NCBI GenBank assembly: GCA_002794775.1
Contig: NBAY01000023.1
Span: forward strand, 1 to 64,000
Direction of reading: 5' to 3'
DNA length: 64,000 nucleotides
Source of the DNA: Porodaedalea pini
Taxonomy: Eukaryota > Basidiomycota > Agaricomycetes > Hymenochaetales > Hymenochaetaceae
Position 1 is the first letter of the stretch. Every line of letters starts with the position of its first letter. Made by a program: the position numbers and the translations under genes. Shown here piece after piece: positions 52,541 to 64,000 of this stretch. Below the pieces are notes generated by a model, which did not search any database, was not told where the DNA came from, and saw only the letters and a program-made list of their open reading frames with translations.

Positions 52541-55500
52541 CTACAGGCACAGATAAAGCTTTCTCATATACAATACAGATTCATTGGAAACATTTCCATC
52601 CTCGTAATTTGGATTGAACTCAAGGTGAATATCGAGCTGTAACCTTAGAATAAACACAAGATAATGAACAACTTTATGAGGCTTACTGCATTTTTCCGAC
52701 ATCTTGGCGCTTGCATTTTTGCGCTTTTGACGTTTCGGTGAAGACCCTTCAACTGCCTTGTTGTCTACTTTGAAATCATCAAATACCAAACGGGCATTGT
52801 TAGCCATTGCACTGAATACGGCGCTTTTGCGTGCAGAAAATGCAGAAGATCCGAATTGTTTACAGAGTCGCGACTCCTTAGAAGCTGACCCCCACAATGC
52901 TGACCATGCATCAAAGCCTTTCACCAATCGCCTACATTCCTCTTCAACGATAATACGCTCCTCTTGCCAACGGTCCCTCGAAGCATGAGCACGGAACCAC
53001 AGTACACGGTTTTCTGGAAGCTCATTAGAAAATTCAAAACTGACTGAAAACCCATCAGTACCTTCTAAGGTTTCATGCAATATGTCCGTCTCCACTTCAT
53101 CTCCTCCGACAGTCCAGATCCAACTGAGTGCTTTAGTCCCAGAACCAAGTTCGTGAGGTTCGGAGACTACAGGCCGATATGTGTCTGCTTCTGAGAGAGG
53201 ACGTAGCTTCGTATTACTTGCATCCATTCCGAGCACAAGTAGATACTGACAAGCCGCTCGATATTCCATCATCGACTTGTGCTTTCTCTCTGCTTCGAGG
53301 GATTTTGTGTGCGAGGTTTGCGTATTGGCTTGCTTTCCGTGACCATATTTCTGCTTCAGCTTTGTCAGATATTGCAAGCCACGGATAGCTTCCCTGAGCT
53401 GGGAAAGAGCATCAAATGCCTGGCCTTCACACAGATTATACTCTACTTTTGCTAGTTCATGAAGTCCGAGAAGCCTCCGCTCCTCATCTGTGAAGGAGGA
53501 AGGAAGCCGCAACTGAACTTCTTCTACATTTGCGCGACGGGAATCCGGAGCAGGGTGGGTAACATTAGGCATGAAACTTGGACTCTTCGCCTCCCATTTC
53601 TTGATGTCTTGCATTAAACTCGTGAGCGTTGTCGTCGAGACATTCTCCTCTAGATTTGACTTTACGTCGAGCCTGTACAGAGCGTGTTATCAACTTAATG
53701 TAGATAGGAATAATTTGAATGACTAACTGTCGTCTCTGAATCGAGATGGCTTCGCGGATGAAGTCCTCTGCACTCATGGAGTTGGACGTCCTCTGCTTTG
53801 CTCAACGATTGTTCTTCAAACCGTTTTGTAATGATGGAACAGCTGGAGACCAAACACCAATTAAATATGACGGACTGATAAAGCTCAACACGCACAAGAC
53901 AGCTGCGGCTGATAAACACTTGTCCATTCTCCATTTTGATCCTTTGTGGGGTTCGTGTCTAACTTCTCCCAGTCACGGACGCACTTATCAGAATAAAGCT
54001 CCTGCATCCTCGCATCTGAATCGTTGAATGCTTTGACGAATTCGTCCTCCATCTGGAGAGCCAACCTTCGTCTCTCATAAAGAGCAACACCTGTGAAGTC
54101 GAAGGCAATGAGATTGAAAACAAAAGGTGAAAATGCACTTGATATACCCATAGTCTGGAGCTTCATCCAGTTAGAAGCTGCATTGAAGTCGTCTAGAGTA
54201 TCGCAACGGTGGCCGGGCCCCATCTGTTTTGTACTGCCAGCCACCTGGTTCATTTCGGACCAGTATCGCTCCACTTCTTCGCCATCAGTGCAGCCGACAC
54301 CATGTGCGAAAGGTAAAGAATACCCATATTGGCAGGAATGTTTATGACCATTGGCATGAAACGTGCCGATAAAGTATTTAACAACATCTCGGACGATACT
54401 CATTTGCTGAGGGAAACATTTCTGAAACCTCTTGACAATATTAATGGAATATTGGCAGTTGATATCGTAAGAAAGGTTGAGTCTAGGGATAGATTCCGTA
54501 CACTTCAATGCGCCTGAGAGAGCATAATCGACGTTGATATGCCTGTGTCCTCAATATTTCAGATGTCAGATTTGGTGGAGGTTTAAAAGCTTACCTTTCG
54601 CCCTTCTGTAAATTAACCGCACCTTCCGGTTCACAGAGCCCATGCCTGCATAAAACCACGACTAGGCCGCTTGCATTCTGCCCACGATGCTTCAGAGTGT
54701 TGTTTGCATTCTGAATCGCCGCGAAGTTTGAGCAGTTACTTTTCTGAATGAAATATTAAGCGGCTCCATTCTCACTGATTAGAAACGAGCCCTAGCTCTT
54801 CCTTGATGTCCGCAAACTGATTGATATGCATCTCTAGGTCTTCCTGTTTCCTCACATACCCCCGACCATCCCACATTGCCTTCTCACGTAGATTATTCCT
54901 TTTATTCAAACTGATGAGATGGAAGTTTGCATCAATGGACAAAAACTTTGAATTTTTAAATCTGAGCAGAGACGTCAACTCAGGCGTGACGTATTAGTAT
55001 GAACACATACTCATTGGGAAGATTTTTGTCTGTATTAAACCCTGGAAGTGGACATGCGAGGCAAGGTATCGCAAAAGATCCTAGAGGCCGTTGGATCACC
55101 CCATCGTTGAATCCATGAAGTTGCCCGCTCCTGCGCTCCACGGAAAGCAGACGCCAGTAGTGCGCTATATGGATGAATTGCACAGACGGTACCTAGATCA
55201 CGATTTTAAAAAAAAAAGCTTGATCGAATCGGTGGTTACTCACAGAGAATGGAATGAAATTGTTCATTTTCTTCCGAAGGGCTTCGACATAGTCATATGC
55301 TGACTTCTTCGACACTATAGTGTGAACATGAAAATCTCGCAGCGCGTTTTGCGTAAAGGTGACGTGAGGGAGCTTGATGGAAGCAGGGAACAAGCCATAC
55401 TTTACTAATTGCAAGACCTCGTGCTCCCTCCCTGCGCACCCACAATATATGATGTTACATTTATGAATGCCATTAATGTCAGCTACAGTAAGAACGTGAG

Positions 55501-56226
55501 TTGCAGGCTCGGCGACAGATCTGCAACTCTGTCCTCTGTGACCCAGATGAATCGAAAAGCCGAGGGAGCTTAAGTCGACGTGTTCGAAATAGTCACCTGT
55601 CCACCTCTCCACCCAATGGAATGGGAGAAGGCGGTGCCTCTCTTTCAGACACTCCTCGCATACCACCTCGGCTCGAGCACAGTCCAAACATCGAAACCGT
55701 CGAAGTTTCCCTTTTCTCTTGCATTCGCACGGGCTCAGGACCATAGTGTCGTATTCCATGTCAATAATAGCTGTTTGAATTTTGTCGTGGAGAGGCGTGA
55801 ACTCGGCCAGAAAGGCCTCAGCAGATTGAGGCTAATACGTCGTGTCAGATCAATATGAAAATAAAGAATGACAGACACACCATAAAATAAGGATCCTCCT
55901 TCACAGGGTTGTATTTCGCAGAAGCCTTCTGAAACGAAGCAGACTAGATAGACGACAGTCAGCGTTGACCTACGATCAGGACAAAAGTTACTCGCCAGAA
56001 CGTGGTCCCCAGTTTCATCACTGTAGCTGTCGATTCTGCCTTCGGTGTTCGTTACGTCTTCGTCGTCGGTGCTGGAGTGATAGCTACTCAAGTCATTGCT
56101 GCTGAAGTCATCGCTGCTGGAGTCTCCACTGGAGCCGTACCGGACTTCTGACCTGTATAGACCAGCTGTGAAATTTCGCTTGCAGACCATGCAGAGTATG
56201 AGGAAATTTGAAGGCTCGGCAAGCAC
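52541..56226 (-). CDS. KDZ-superfamily transposase with CxC2-like cysteine cluster
   Basis: A multi-exon minus-strand gene. An acidic Ser/Asp-rich N terminus (56110-56000) is followed across introns by EFTPLHDKIQTAIIDMEYDT and the CxC2-like zinc cluster: CECKRKGKLRRFRCLDCARA, VVCEECLKERHRLLPFHWVE, WTGDYFEHVDLSSLGFSIHL, and NGIHKCNIIYCGC. Then KKSAYDYVEALRKK, IPCLACPLPGFN with NLPNE, and the catalytic core: FLSIDANFHL (first Asp, near 54930), NLSYDINCQYS (54480), GTFHANGHKHSCQYGYSLPF and CTDGEEVERYWSEMN (third acidic residue, 54280), with the family signature MGPGHRCDTLDDFN. The C-terminal part runs to TAA 52541 and is Lys/Arg-rich near the end. I did not see a certain inactivating stop, so this copy may be intact; the terminal repeats were not found. 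Confidence 0.85.
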
Positions 56227-57087
56227 GCATTATGCATTCATAGTGCGTTTCTGCGGGTGAAGAAGATCACAGTACAGTACAAGATCATACTAAACAATTG
56301 TTAAGAACTCACCATCGTAAACCTTCAAAGTCAGGGTCGACTACGCATTTAACGTGGACAAGAGCACAGAGGCTATCCCCGCTTTTTGTTCGTGTCTTCA
56401 AGGCGTTCATTTGAGATATCTTAATTCGTTCTTCGGGGCAGTATCGAATCCGGCGATGAGGCAAAGGACTTGATGAAATCTGGATGCCCTTCGAAAGGAC
56501 TGGTGATGACCTCCTCTCAGTACATCCCAGACCCTTCTCTTGTCATGGGGAGCTTGAGAAGACGCGTGTCCCATCGGGTGAGAAGGCAACAAAGTTGACG
56601 GAGTTTGCTTGCCATTAGAAAAAAAAAAGGAGACGACCTCCCTACTGTCTACATCCCGGACCGTTATCATATCAGGCTCATATCTTCCCACAAGCTTCGC
56701 TGAAGCAAACTTGACCTTTCGTCATGTTCCTAAAGTCACTGTCTGCGAGGGTTCATACACCGCAGCACCTTGTTAATCCGCAGGCTGGGTTGGATATGCA
56801 CGGATTCATGCTGCCCGTACAATATCTACTCTACTATTACATTTTGTAACACAACCAGTAAAAAAAGCGGAGAGGGATAAGAGAATAAAGCGAACGAGCT
56901 CGCGGTGCCCCTCATTGACGTCTGATGTACCGGACCATTATGTCAGTAAGAAATGGAGAGGAAATTAAACAATACTCGCCGGCTGAGACCGAGACAATGA
57001 CAAAAGATAGCAGAGGAATGTCAGTCAGCCAGAAGGCCACACGGCCATCGCTGCCAGCGGTCTTGACGACAGAGTGGCCATGTCGAC
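56227..57087. other. No recognisable gene
   Basis: Probably the 5' flank of the KDZ element. Short frames on the minus strand (56407-56691) have no motif. Confidence 0.45.
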
Positions 57088-57362
57088 GAGCGGCCATGGC
57101 GGTTGTGATGGTGGAAAAGCTGAAAGGTGCGTCTCGGTGTTCGCCGAGTGCTTTTGTTCGCGTCAATTGTGGGAAAGTCCGGCCTTCTGGAAGTACTTTA
57201 TATAAGCTTGCGGAAGCTGATCTGCTGTTAAGCTTATGTTAACCTTTCATACGCTTCAGCAGGCAGGAATTTCCCACAATCGATGCGAACAAAAGCGCTC
57301 GGCGAACACCAAGGCGCGCCTTTCAGCTCTTCCACCATCACAACTGCCATGGCCGCTCGTCA
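57088..57362. repeat. Head-to-head inverted repeat of a gene 5' end
   Basis: Arms 57088-57165 and about 57267-57362 are inverted copies (GCGAACAAAAGCGCTCGGCG on the plus strand of the right arm). Each arm encodes, outward, a similar start: T-K-A-L-G-E-H on the left arm and R-T-K-A-L-G-E-H on the right, then an Ala/Thr-rich stretch. The centre contains TTTATATAAGC near 57188-57199, which could drive transcription both ways. Confidence 0.7.
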
Positions 57363-57900
57363 ACGCTCTATTGTCCGCAGTCTTCTTCATTCTTGCTCAT
57401 ACCGTGGCCATCATTTAACTTTCGGACGCATCGTTCTGTGTCAGTTGTCATCAGACAAGGTGAGTATGCCCTTTTGCAGCGTGCCACCTGATCTACTGAT
57501 TTATTTCTCCATTCTACTACCAATCACGCCGGTACTGCCACAACCACTAAACAGCGGTAAGGATCACAGTTATCCTGATTTGTCTTCGCAATGTGCATGC
57601 ACTCTCTCTACAGTTTGGACTTGTCGAGCTCAGAATCCACAAAAGGCTCATCAAAAGAACACTTCCTCGAGATCGTCAAGCAGATCGTGCGTCCTTTCTT
57701 TCCCTGCTAATATGATGTCCTCAATCTTTGCCTGTCATGTTCATCCAGTAGTTAGATTTAGATACGTAGTGCACGAAGTTTTGTATATTTAATAGACTAA
57801 ATAGCGTACAAAGAAGAAACTGCAAGATGGCCGAGGTGAATTTGAGCCCTTAAATAATGAAACAATTAGATAACTGAATAACAAAGTCAGATTACCGCAG

Positions 57901-60670
57901 AATTTCGTGTGGAAGTGCAAAGATACTTCGACACGGAGGCGCAGGTCTTCGATGATGATGAGGACGATATGTTCGACAACAACAACGACGAAGGTATGTG
58001 TAGAATTCTCTTACAATTTTGTGTCATTGAAGTGCCTTTGCACAGGGCAAGCTTTCCTTGACGATGAGGTTCGACCTACCGAAAGTTACCCTTCCTCTTC
58101 TCGTATTACGCTTGACTTGCTCGAACCTGACGATGGTGAGGACCTCGAGGCCGTTGCGAATAGGTACAGGAAGCGTGCGCGCACAGGTCCAGCCGCGTAT
58201 GACGTTGACGATGGTTCTCATCCAACTGTCCAGTCCTTTGCGTGGTGTGGCCGTTTTCCTCCCAAAGCCGCCGTAGACGATTCAAAGTATGAGTTAGTTA
58301 TGATACGCGTTGCTGTGAGTTTATTACGTTTCATAAATATTTAATCAAATATAATCACTCTTTCAAGCTCGGGAAAGAGAAATCTTGTGCTACGGTTGCC
58401 AAAGATTGGCTTCCAGAGAATTGCTTAGCCTTCTCTGTGGATATTCTCCCCGGTCATATATACGTGTGGACTCCGAATGCATTGACTGTTCGCCAGTCTT
58501 ACCTTGCGCGTGGCATTATCCTCCCGGCTCATTCGCTATCATTTGTTCCGTGAGAAGAAATTAATTCGGTCTTCAATTGTTTCAACGGATTGCATGTTAC
58601 AAAATACGAAGTCGGGAATTGGGTTGTCGTGCATCGAGGCACTTATCGAGGAGACTTCGCAATAGTGCGGGAAGTCTTGGACGGTGATGCAATGAAACTG
58701 GCTGTCGTTCTGCGCATTTTGTCGAAGAGTGATCTGTCGAAACGTGCGCAGCCCAGACTGGCCATGCCAAGACTTCTGGCAGACTTGTTTCCGCAGGAAA
58801 CAATAAAAAATTACTCTGATCATTGTTTTCGTTTTCGCAATTCGGACTACGTAGATTACCTGCGCATCATCAAGGTCTCTGGTCTTCATTCCGTTCGGGC
58901 AGCATCTCCCTTTCCTCACCAAGTATTTTTATTTTCTCACACGAACATGGGCGATATGGAGGACATAGAGTATTACTTGCAGCGCGGAGATATCACGGTC
59001 GTGCATTCTGGACCGTATCAAAAGATGGCAGGATTAATTGTTTCTGTCGACGAGAGATTTGCTGTACTGGATCGGGTCTGTCGCATAGACAGTGTTGTTG
59101 TAGGACTTTCGGACCAGGAGATTGATGATGCCGGTCTACACTGCCTGGTTTCTCGCCATAAGGTCCACGAACTTCAAGAGTCGGAGCCCGTCTTGCATAA
59201 TATTTCTGTGCTGCGGAGTGGTATTCGCCGACTTCTCCATCTCGGAGATAACGTCATTGTCAAAGCCGGACCTCACGTCGAAATATCCGGCAATATAATG
59301 GCGATCGAAAAAAAAAATGCTGTCGTTGTTTATCAATGAAGAAGATGAACTTGTATGTTTTTTTTCCTATTTTTTCTATTGTACTCTACTGACTTTTCAT
59401 TAATGCGCAAGCTGAGCATTCGCACGGGCTGGGTTGTGACTGATCAAGGCTCCAGTGCCGTCACCAGCAAAGTCGACCGCTCGAAGCTTGGTTTTGGCTC
59501 CAGTATCATGGTCTTGCAAGGCCCACATAAAGGAGAACGAGGATTCGTTTTAGCAGTTCAAAAAGACATGGTGCGCGTATGCATTTTTGACCGTGTAAAA
59601 AAAATGGTACGGAGTTCAATTATGGTGGCTGTAACATGCTTTTAATATAATGATAAGCTCGAATTACCCTTGAGTGGTGTTGTCGAATGTTCGGTCGATG
59701 AAGCCGTGAAGGATAAGCAGCGCAAAGTCCAAGCTTACGAAGTTCAACGTAGGAACCCTTACCTCGGAGCGTATGTCTTCATTCGGGGCATGGACGGAAG
59801 CGCAAAGTTTGCAAAAGGCTTTCGCGGCTACGTGCGGAGTGTCGATGAGATGAAGAGAACAGTGGAGGTCGTGTACGGCAACAACAATACGATCGATATG
59901 TTTCCGCTGAAGAACCTCATATCCATGCGTGTCTTTTCTTCAATCAATTTATTCATGATCTCACTCCATGCCTTTTACAGCGATGATGTAGCATGTCTAG
60001 ATGACCGCTGCCACCTGTCAACTGCAGAGGAACTCGAGTATGGCGAGAAGTTTAAACACTTCAAGCCAAATCGTACTCCCCTACGTGCCTTGACCCCGCC
60101 GCCGATGCCGCTAGCATCTTCTTCTGCATCTGATGTATGGGATTTGACCTCCAACGAAATGTTCAATAACCCTCCGCCGCCTGTATCTGGTGAGATTCGC
60201 TAGTTGCTAGGTTAAACAAACACTTACTCATCATAGACTTTTTGGGACCAGGAATGTGGATCTTCTCGCCTGCAATGCAGGCGAGTTTTTCTCACTACAA
60301 AATTCATGTCAAAGTCTCGTCAAAAGATAGATGTGGCATCCTCATTATCGATGACCCCTTCGGCGACCACACTGCGTGCACTGCGTCCCACGCCCGTTGT
60401 TGCGTGAACGTTAATGTTGACACCGGCCATGGTGTCTCTTCGTCGCTCATGGCTGTATCTGACTTGGAATCTCGCCCACCCACAAAAAAGAGCGAGTTTG
60501 TTATACAGATCAGAGCCTCACGCGAAACAGATCTGGGCAGACTACTTCAAGTTGTAGCATTACCTCGAGCGAGAGGTGGTCCGAAGAAGGTAACGGTCAG
60601 TGTTCCGGGAGACAAGACACGCTTTTGGGATGAGCTCGCAAGTCATTTGACAATGGTCGAGCGAAAGTAG
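57901..60670 (+). CDS. Spt5-like NGN/KOW protein
   Basis: Resembles the Spt5 transcription-elongation factor in domain order, but is probably a divergent Agaricomycete paralogue. Acidic start (AEFRVEVQRYFDTEAQVFDD), then SRITLDLLEPDDGEDLEAVA; an NGN-like domain (YELVMIRVA, then CLAFSVDILPGHIYVWTPNA). KOW-type modules follow: VGNWVVVHRGTYRGDFAIV (58617), RGDITVVHSGPYQKMAGLIV (58985), LGDNVIVKAGPHVEISGNI (59240), GSSIMVLQGPHKGERGFVL (59495) and LGAYVFIRGM with KGFRGYVRSVDE (59770). The C-terminal part is Pro-rich, then MWIFSPAMQASF and a basic end. Several introns of 50-60 nt are needed. A TGA at 58551-58553 could be a stop or the start of an intron (GTGAGA). The first exon is not certain; it may begin at the inverted-repeat arm near 57283. 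Confidence 0.6.
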
Positions 60671-60848
60671 ACTTGAAGGTGCGTTTATCAATCCTTATCC
60701 GTCACACACGTCGCTGATGTGTTCTGCAGGCATTTAGATTTCTTTTATATGCTGGAGCGCAAAAGCGCAGGATATCACATACCCTGTAGACATATCATTA
60801 TTACTTAATGTATATTTGTTCTGTGACCCTGTCTGGAGGCCTGATCGC

Positions 60849-62407
60849 ATGAAGGAGACAATACAGTTGTTGGACGCTGTACTGACTATCCTTCACAATA
60901 CGCAGAATGGAGCCGGCCAAGATCAGTTGGTGTTTTCGCTCTTGTTTAAACCGGCCTGGTTTTGTATATCGGTGAGTACTTACTTGTGATTGTATCTGTC
61001 GTGTTCTTATGTTGCGCTATGCATGCTATTTGGAGACCGAAAGAACATATACTGGCCTAAGTGGTCTATCATGTGGCCTCGTGTTTCGAATCTATTTAAA
61101 GCGTATGTCCTTTGCAAAAATTTCAAAAATCATCACATTAAGTCATTCGATATGCGCTACTATCCGACTATTGGGAAACCACCTGTGGGCTTCGATGTGC
61201 GCAAGCTCGAAATTCTATTGGCTTACCTTCCTTCACTGGACAACTGTGAAGAACCTTTTCTCCAGATGTCTGAGAAATGCGCCGTTTTGGGATGCGAGGG
61301 CGAACATGAAATCCAGCTGGGATTAGGAGAGGGAAAGACATTGTCTTCATATGGAAAGCTGCTGTTTGTGGTATGTTGATATTCATTTTGTGCATACTAC
61401 GATATTTACTAATGAGTGCTAAACAGTGCAAGAAAGATTATTCCAAGCAACTGCCATTGGAGAGAGCCCAACTGAGTGACACAGAGAAGGCAGCTGTCGT
61501 CTGGGAGTGTCTTGACTTGGACCCACCCGCTCTTCTGGGAGTATCTATTCGCTCCGGCAATGAGGCGAATTGGAAGTCCTTGCTCCCGAGTGGCTTCAAG
61601 AATCGTAGTCCGACAGCAATGTGACGCATAGAAGAGGTGCAACGCAAATGGAATAGAGGAGGGACGGATGATGCGAGCGATGTGCATACACATCCCTTTT
61701 CATACTCTTCCACACGCGCGTCGCCGAAGAAGTCAGCTGTCAAGTGGGAGGTCCTTCCTCCGGTGAACTCGACTCCACCGAATCCTCATGTGTGGTCAGA
61801 GCCGTCGACATCCAGTGGAACTAAAGTGGCTGACAGACGCTGGAAATCGGCCTCGTCATCTGCAATATCATCCTGTAAGGGATCTATCAAGAGGGAGTCT
61901 CCTCTTAGTTCTTTGCAGTCGACAGCCACAACAGCCACGACCACCCCAGTGAAGCCGCAGCCGAGGCCCCGCCCCCGTACTGCGTCCTCGCACGCTGTGC
62001 CAGTCACCACTCGCGTCTCTTTGCCTATGAGCTGTTCCAGCTCCTCGCCGATTTCACCAGCAAGTTTTGGTCGCGAGGTCCTTGAAGCCTTCAGATACAA
62101 GCCCATCGCAGAATTGAACTCTTCTACACGCACGATACCGGTGATCGATATCATTTTGGACTCCAAAGACGGTGACTCAGGCGTATCATCTAGCCCTACC
62201 ATTCAGAGGGTTGCACGCAAGACAGCGACTGTGGCTAAACGTCCTGCATTGTTGAAACATGAACTGAAAGTTCTGGTTCCTGCATCCGACAATGAAGACA
62301 ATGAATCCGCTGTGTCGTCCAGACCAGTTACTGGGAAACGCGTGCACTCGGCCGAAAGTGACATCAACGGAAGCGCAAAGCGTGCTCGGAAAGCTGGATG
62401 CCGTTAG
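60849..62407 (+). CDS. Unidentified gene beside the Spt5-like gene
   Basis: Starts at ATG 60849 (MKETIQLLDAVLTILHNTQN, FSLLFKPAWFCIS), followed by a GT-AG intron and NIYWPKWSIMWPRVSNLFKA, RKLEILLAYLPSLD, and CAVLGCEGEHEIQLGLGEGK, a Cys pair that may bind metal. A second intron near 61370-61426 leads into CKKDYSKQLPLERAQLSDTE. The frame then passes a TGA at 61622-61624 and stays open for 257 more codons of Ser/Thr/Pro-rich sequence ending KRARKAGCR, a plausible nuclear signal. Either the gene ends at the TGA or the stop is a mutation. Same strand and close to the Spt5-like gene; no family recognised. Confidence 0.5.
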
Positions 62408-63435
62408 ATCTACACTATCTTGACATCATGTTTTTTTTTCATGTATGGAGCGCCTGGAGTGCCCCATGTCTTACATTCCTATTATATGAAAGTAAGGCTC
62501 CGTACAGTATTGAGTGCGGTAATGGAGCATTGTTTGAGAACTTGATCTCGTGTGCATATTTACATGATGTGCTTAGGCATTTTGTTTTGAATAGAAGAAA
62601 AAAGACACTCTTGTTAGTCCTTTGTGGAGTGCGTGGCTCTAGTAAGTGGTCAGAATGGTTTATATTTCTTGATACTGATCACTGCACTGTCGTCTAGTAA
62701 AACCCGCCGAATGTACCGCAATTATTCAGTACAATTCGGGCCCTCCTGTCCACTGCCCGCCGCGCTCCCAAGTTGAGAGATGTGTAGAATATCTTACTGG
62801 ACAGCAAAGTCAATGCTTTGCTTGCGCTTTCAGCGGAAATGCGCTACATCAGGAAATTTGAAGAAGGATTTGTAATTATATTTGATATCACAGAAGACGC
62901 TCTCTTAATCCGAGCTGAGTCAAAAACATCTCTTTCATTAATATGAAGTAGCTAATATGGAACCTAAAGAGTCTGTTGGCAATTCACGAACAAAACTAGC
63001 TTCTGTCTAGTGTAGTACTTTGTCTTGCTACGTTCGTTCGCCGAACATGTACTTTCGTATCAGAGTTGTACATGATCACCTTCTGTTGATGTTTGGGATC
63101 ATGTACGAGAAGTCCTCTGTGTTGCGTCAGCGGAAATTTGCAATGTATCTGAATATCAATGTACAAAAGAGGAAAGAAAAGAACTGTTGTGTTCAGGACA
63201 CTTGAGTGGCCACCGCAATTTGGGCCTGGCAGGTGGCATGCAACTGTATGTCTTCCCTTTGTTTAGGCCCGCTAATTCACAAATGCGCTTTATCAATCAA
63301 GGCTTTGTTTGTGTGGCTCTTCGGTAGTATGTGGTGAAACTAAGCATAGAATGTGGCCTTCGTAAGATTTTTATACTCTGCTCGAATTGATGCACTGACA
63401 CCTCTCCACAACCACCAGACTTCCTGTTTGTCAAT
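62408..63435. other. Intergenic, no gene seen
   Basis: Contains only short frames (62398-62697, 63020-63205) without motifs. Confidence 0.45.
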
Positions 63436-64000
63436 ATGTCCTCTTCTACAAATGTTTTAACTGCGATAGAGACAGCAAAAAAGAAGTGGGACAAGTTCAC
63501 CAAGGAGGAGCTAGCCTTCATATCAAGATATAAGGCAAAATTCTTTGCCCTCCCTCACGAGCAACATAGGAATGCGGATGTCGGTGCTTTCAAGAAGGAC
63601 TTTGCGGAGGCCTTTGTTCAGCACTTTGGCTTTACAAGTGATGTTGACCAGCATAGAAGGGTGCGTTTCTGATTATCCAGAAGTCACCGGTCCATTACTA
63701 ACTTAATATAGAGAGCTATTCGTAAACTCTCAAATATCAAGAGGGACTACAAAACGAAGGGTATCGCCCCTCCTGTACCTACAGTCAGCAAGAAGGATAC
63801 GGCCATTCTCACTGATTTTTTTGAAAAGCATGCCTCCCGTAAGATCAGCGGAAAGGACCTTTTCATGCGTGAGAACAAGGAGTTGATCGACAAATGCGTC
63901 GCGGACATCAAGGCCTCCACAGAAGGAAGCAAAAGGGGCCTTGATGCTACAGTAAAGAGGGATGTATACAATGCGTTATCCGAGGAGAAGAAGGCTGAGT
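63436..64000 (+). CDS. Hypothetical gene, 5' part, runs off the window
   Basis: Exon 1 from ATG 63436 (AATATGTCC) to 63660, intron 63661-63711, exon 2 from 63712 to beyond the window end. The intron has GTGCGT, a perfect TACTAAC branch site at 63696-63702, and AG. Exon 1 encodes KKKWDKFTKEELAFISRYKA and ALPHEQHRNADVGAFKKDFA. Exon 2 has RKLSNIKRDYKTKG and ISGKDLFMRENKELIDKCVA...LSEEKKAE, reminiscent of the HMG-like hypothetical proteins common in Agaricomycetes. Without the 3' part the family cannot be fixed. Confidence 0.6.

Overview
The window reads as repeat-rich genome sequence of a mushroom-forming basidiomycete (Agaricomycetes). The evidence is a Plavaka-type transposase, two KDZ-superfamily transposases with CxC1-like and CxC2-like cysteine clusters, a chromodomain Ty3/Gypsy element, a DUF6698-like gene and many 50-70 nt GT-AG introns. 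All family assignments were made by eye; no search was run.

Layout. 1-4.4 kb: a partial LTR, a decayed Tc1/mariner-IS630 transposase, and three nested foldback elements, each joined at TA. 5-6.6 kb: a DUF6698-like gene whose predicted start codon lies at the insertion site of a 6.2-kb chromodomain retrotransposon (6589-12813; LTRs identical by eye; target duplication CATCA). 13-14 kb: an N-terminal Ku70 gene fragment. 15.4-19.1 kb: Plavaka transposase. 20.7-22.8 kb: scrambled partial copies of the DUF6698-like locus. 23.6-25.7 kb: a minisatellite and an unidentified long frame broken by three TGA codons. 26.5-30.3 kb: KDZ transposase with CxC1-like cluster. 30.7-31.6 kb: an EcoRI-palindrome minisatellite and an R repeat. 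31.6-36.1 kb: a fourth foldback split by two insertions, abutting a TA-flanked mariner-type MITE.

36.5-51.7 kb: a mitochondrial ADCK1/Mcp2-like ABC1 kinase gene is split by a 13.6-kb LTR retroelement (37039-50669; 828-bp LTRs; 4-bp target duplication GTAG). Besides gag, protease, RT-RNase H and integrase, this element carries an unusual module downstream of pol. It has an antisense, three-exon gene for a coiled-coil protein with a Zn2Cys6-type cysteine pattern, then two sense ORFs. This is the best candidate here for an undescribed system.

52.5-64 kb: a KDZ transposase with CxC2-like cluster, a head-to-head inverted repeat of a gene 5' end, an Spt5-like NGN/KOW gene, an unidentified gene, and the start of a gene that runs off the window.

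The older elements share a decay signature. Nearly all the in-frame stops I could place are TGA, and 7 of 8 differences between the two 828-bp LTRs are CpG-type transitions, as expected from deamination of methylated CpG. The chromodomain element shows none of this and looks very recent. The undamaged host coding content is small; the ABC1 kinase is the clearest ordinary gene, and it is disrupted.
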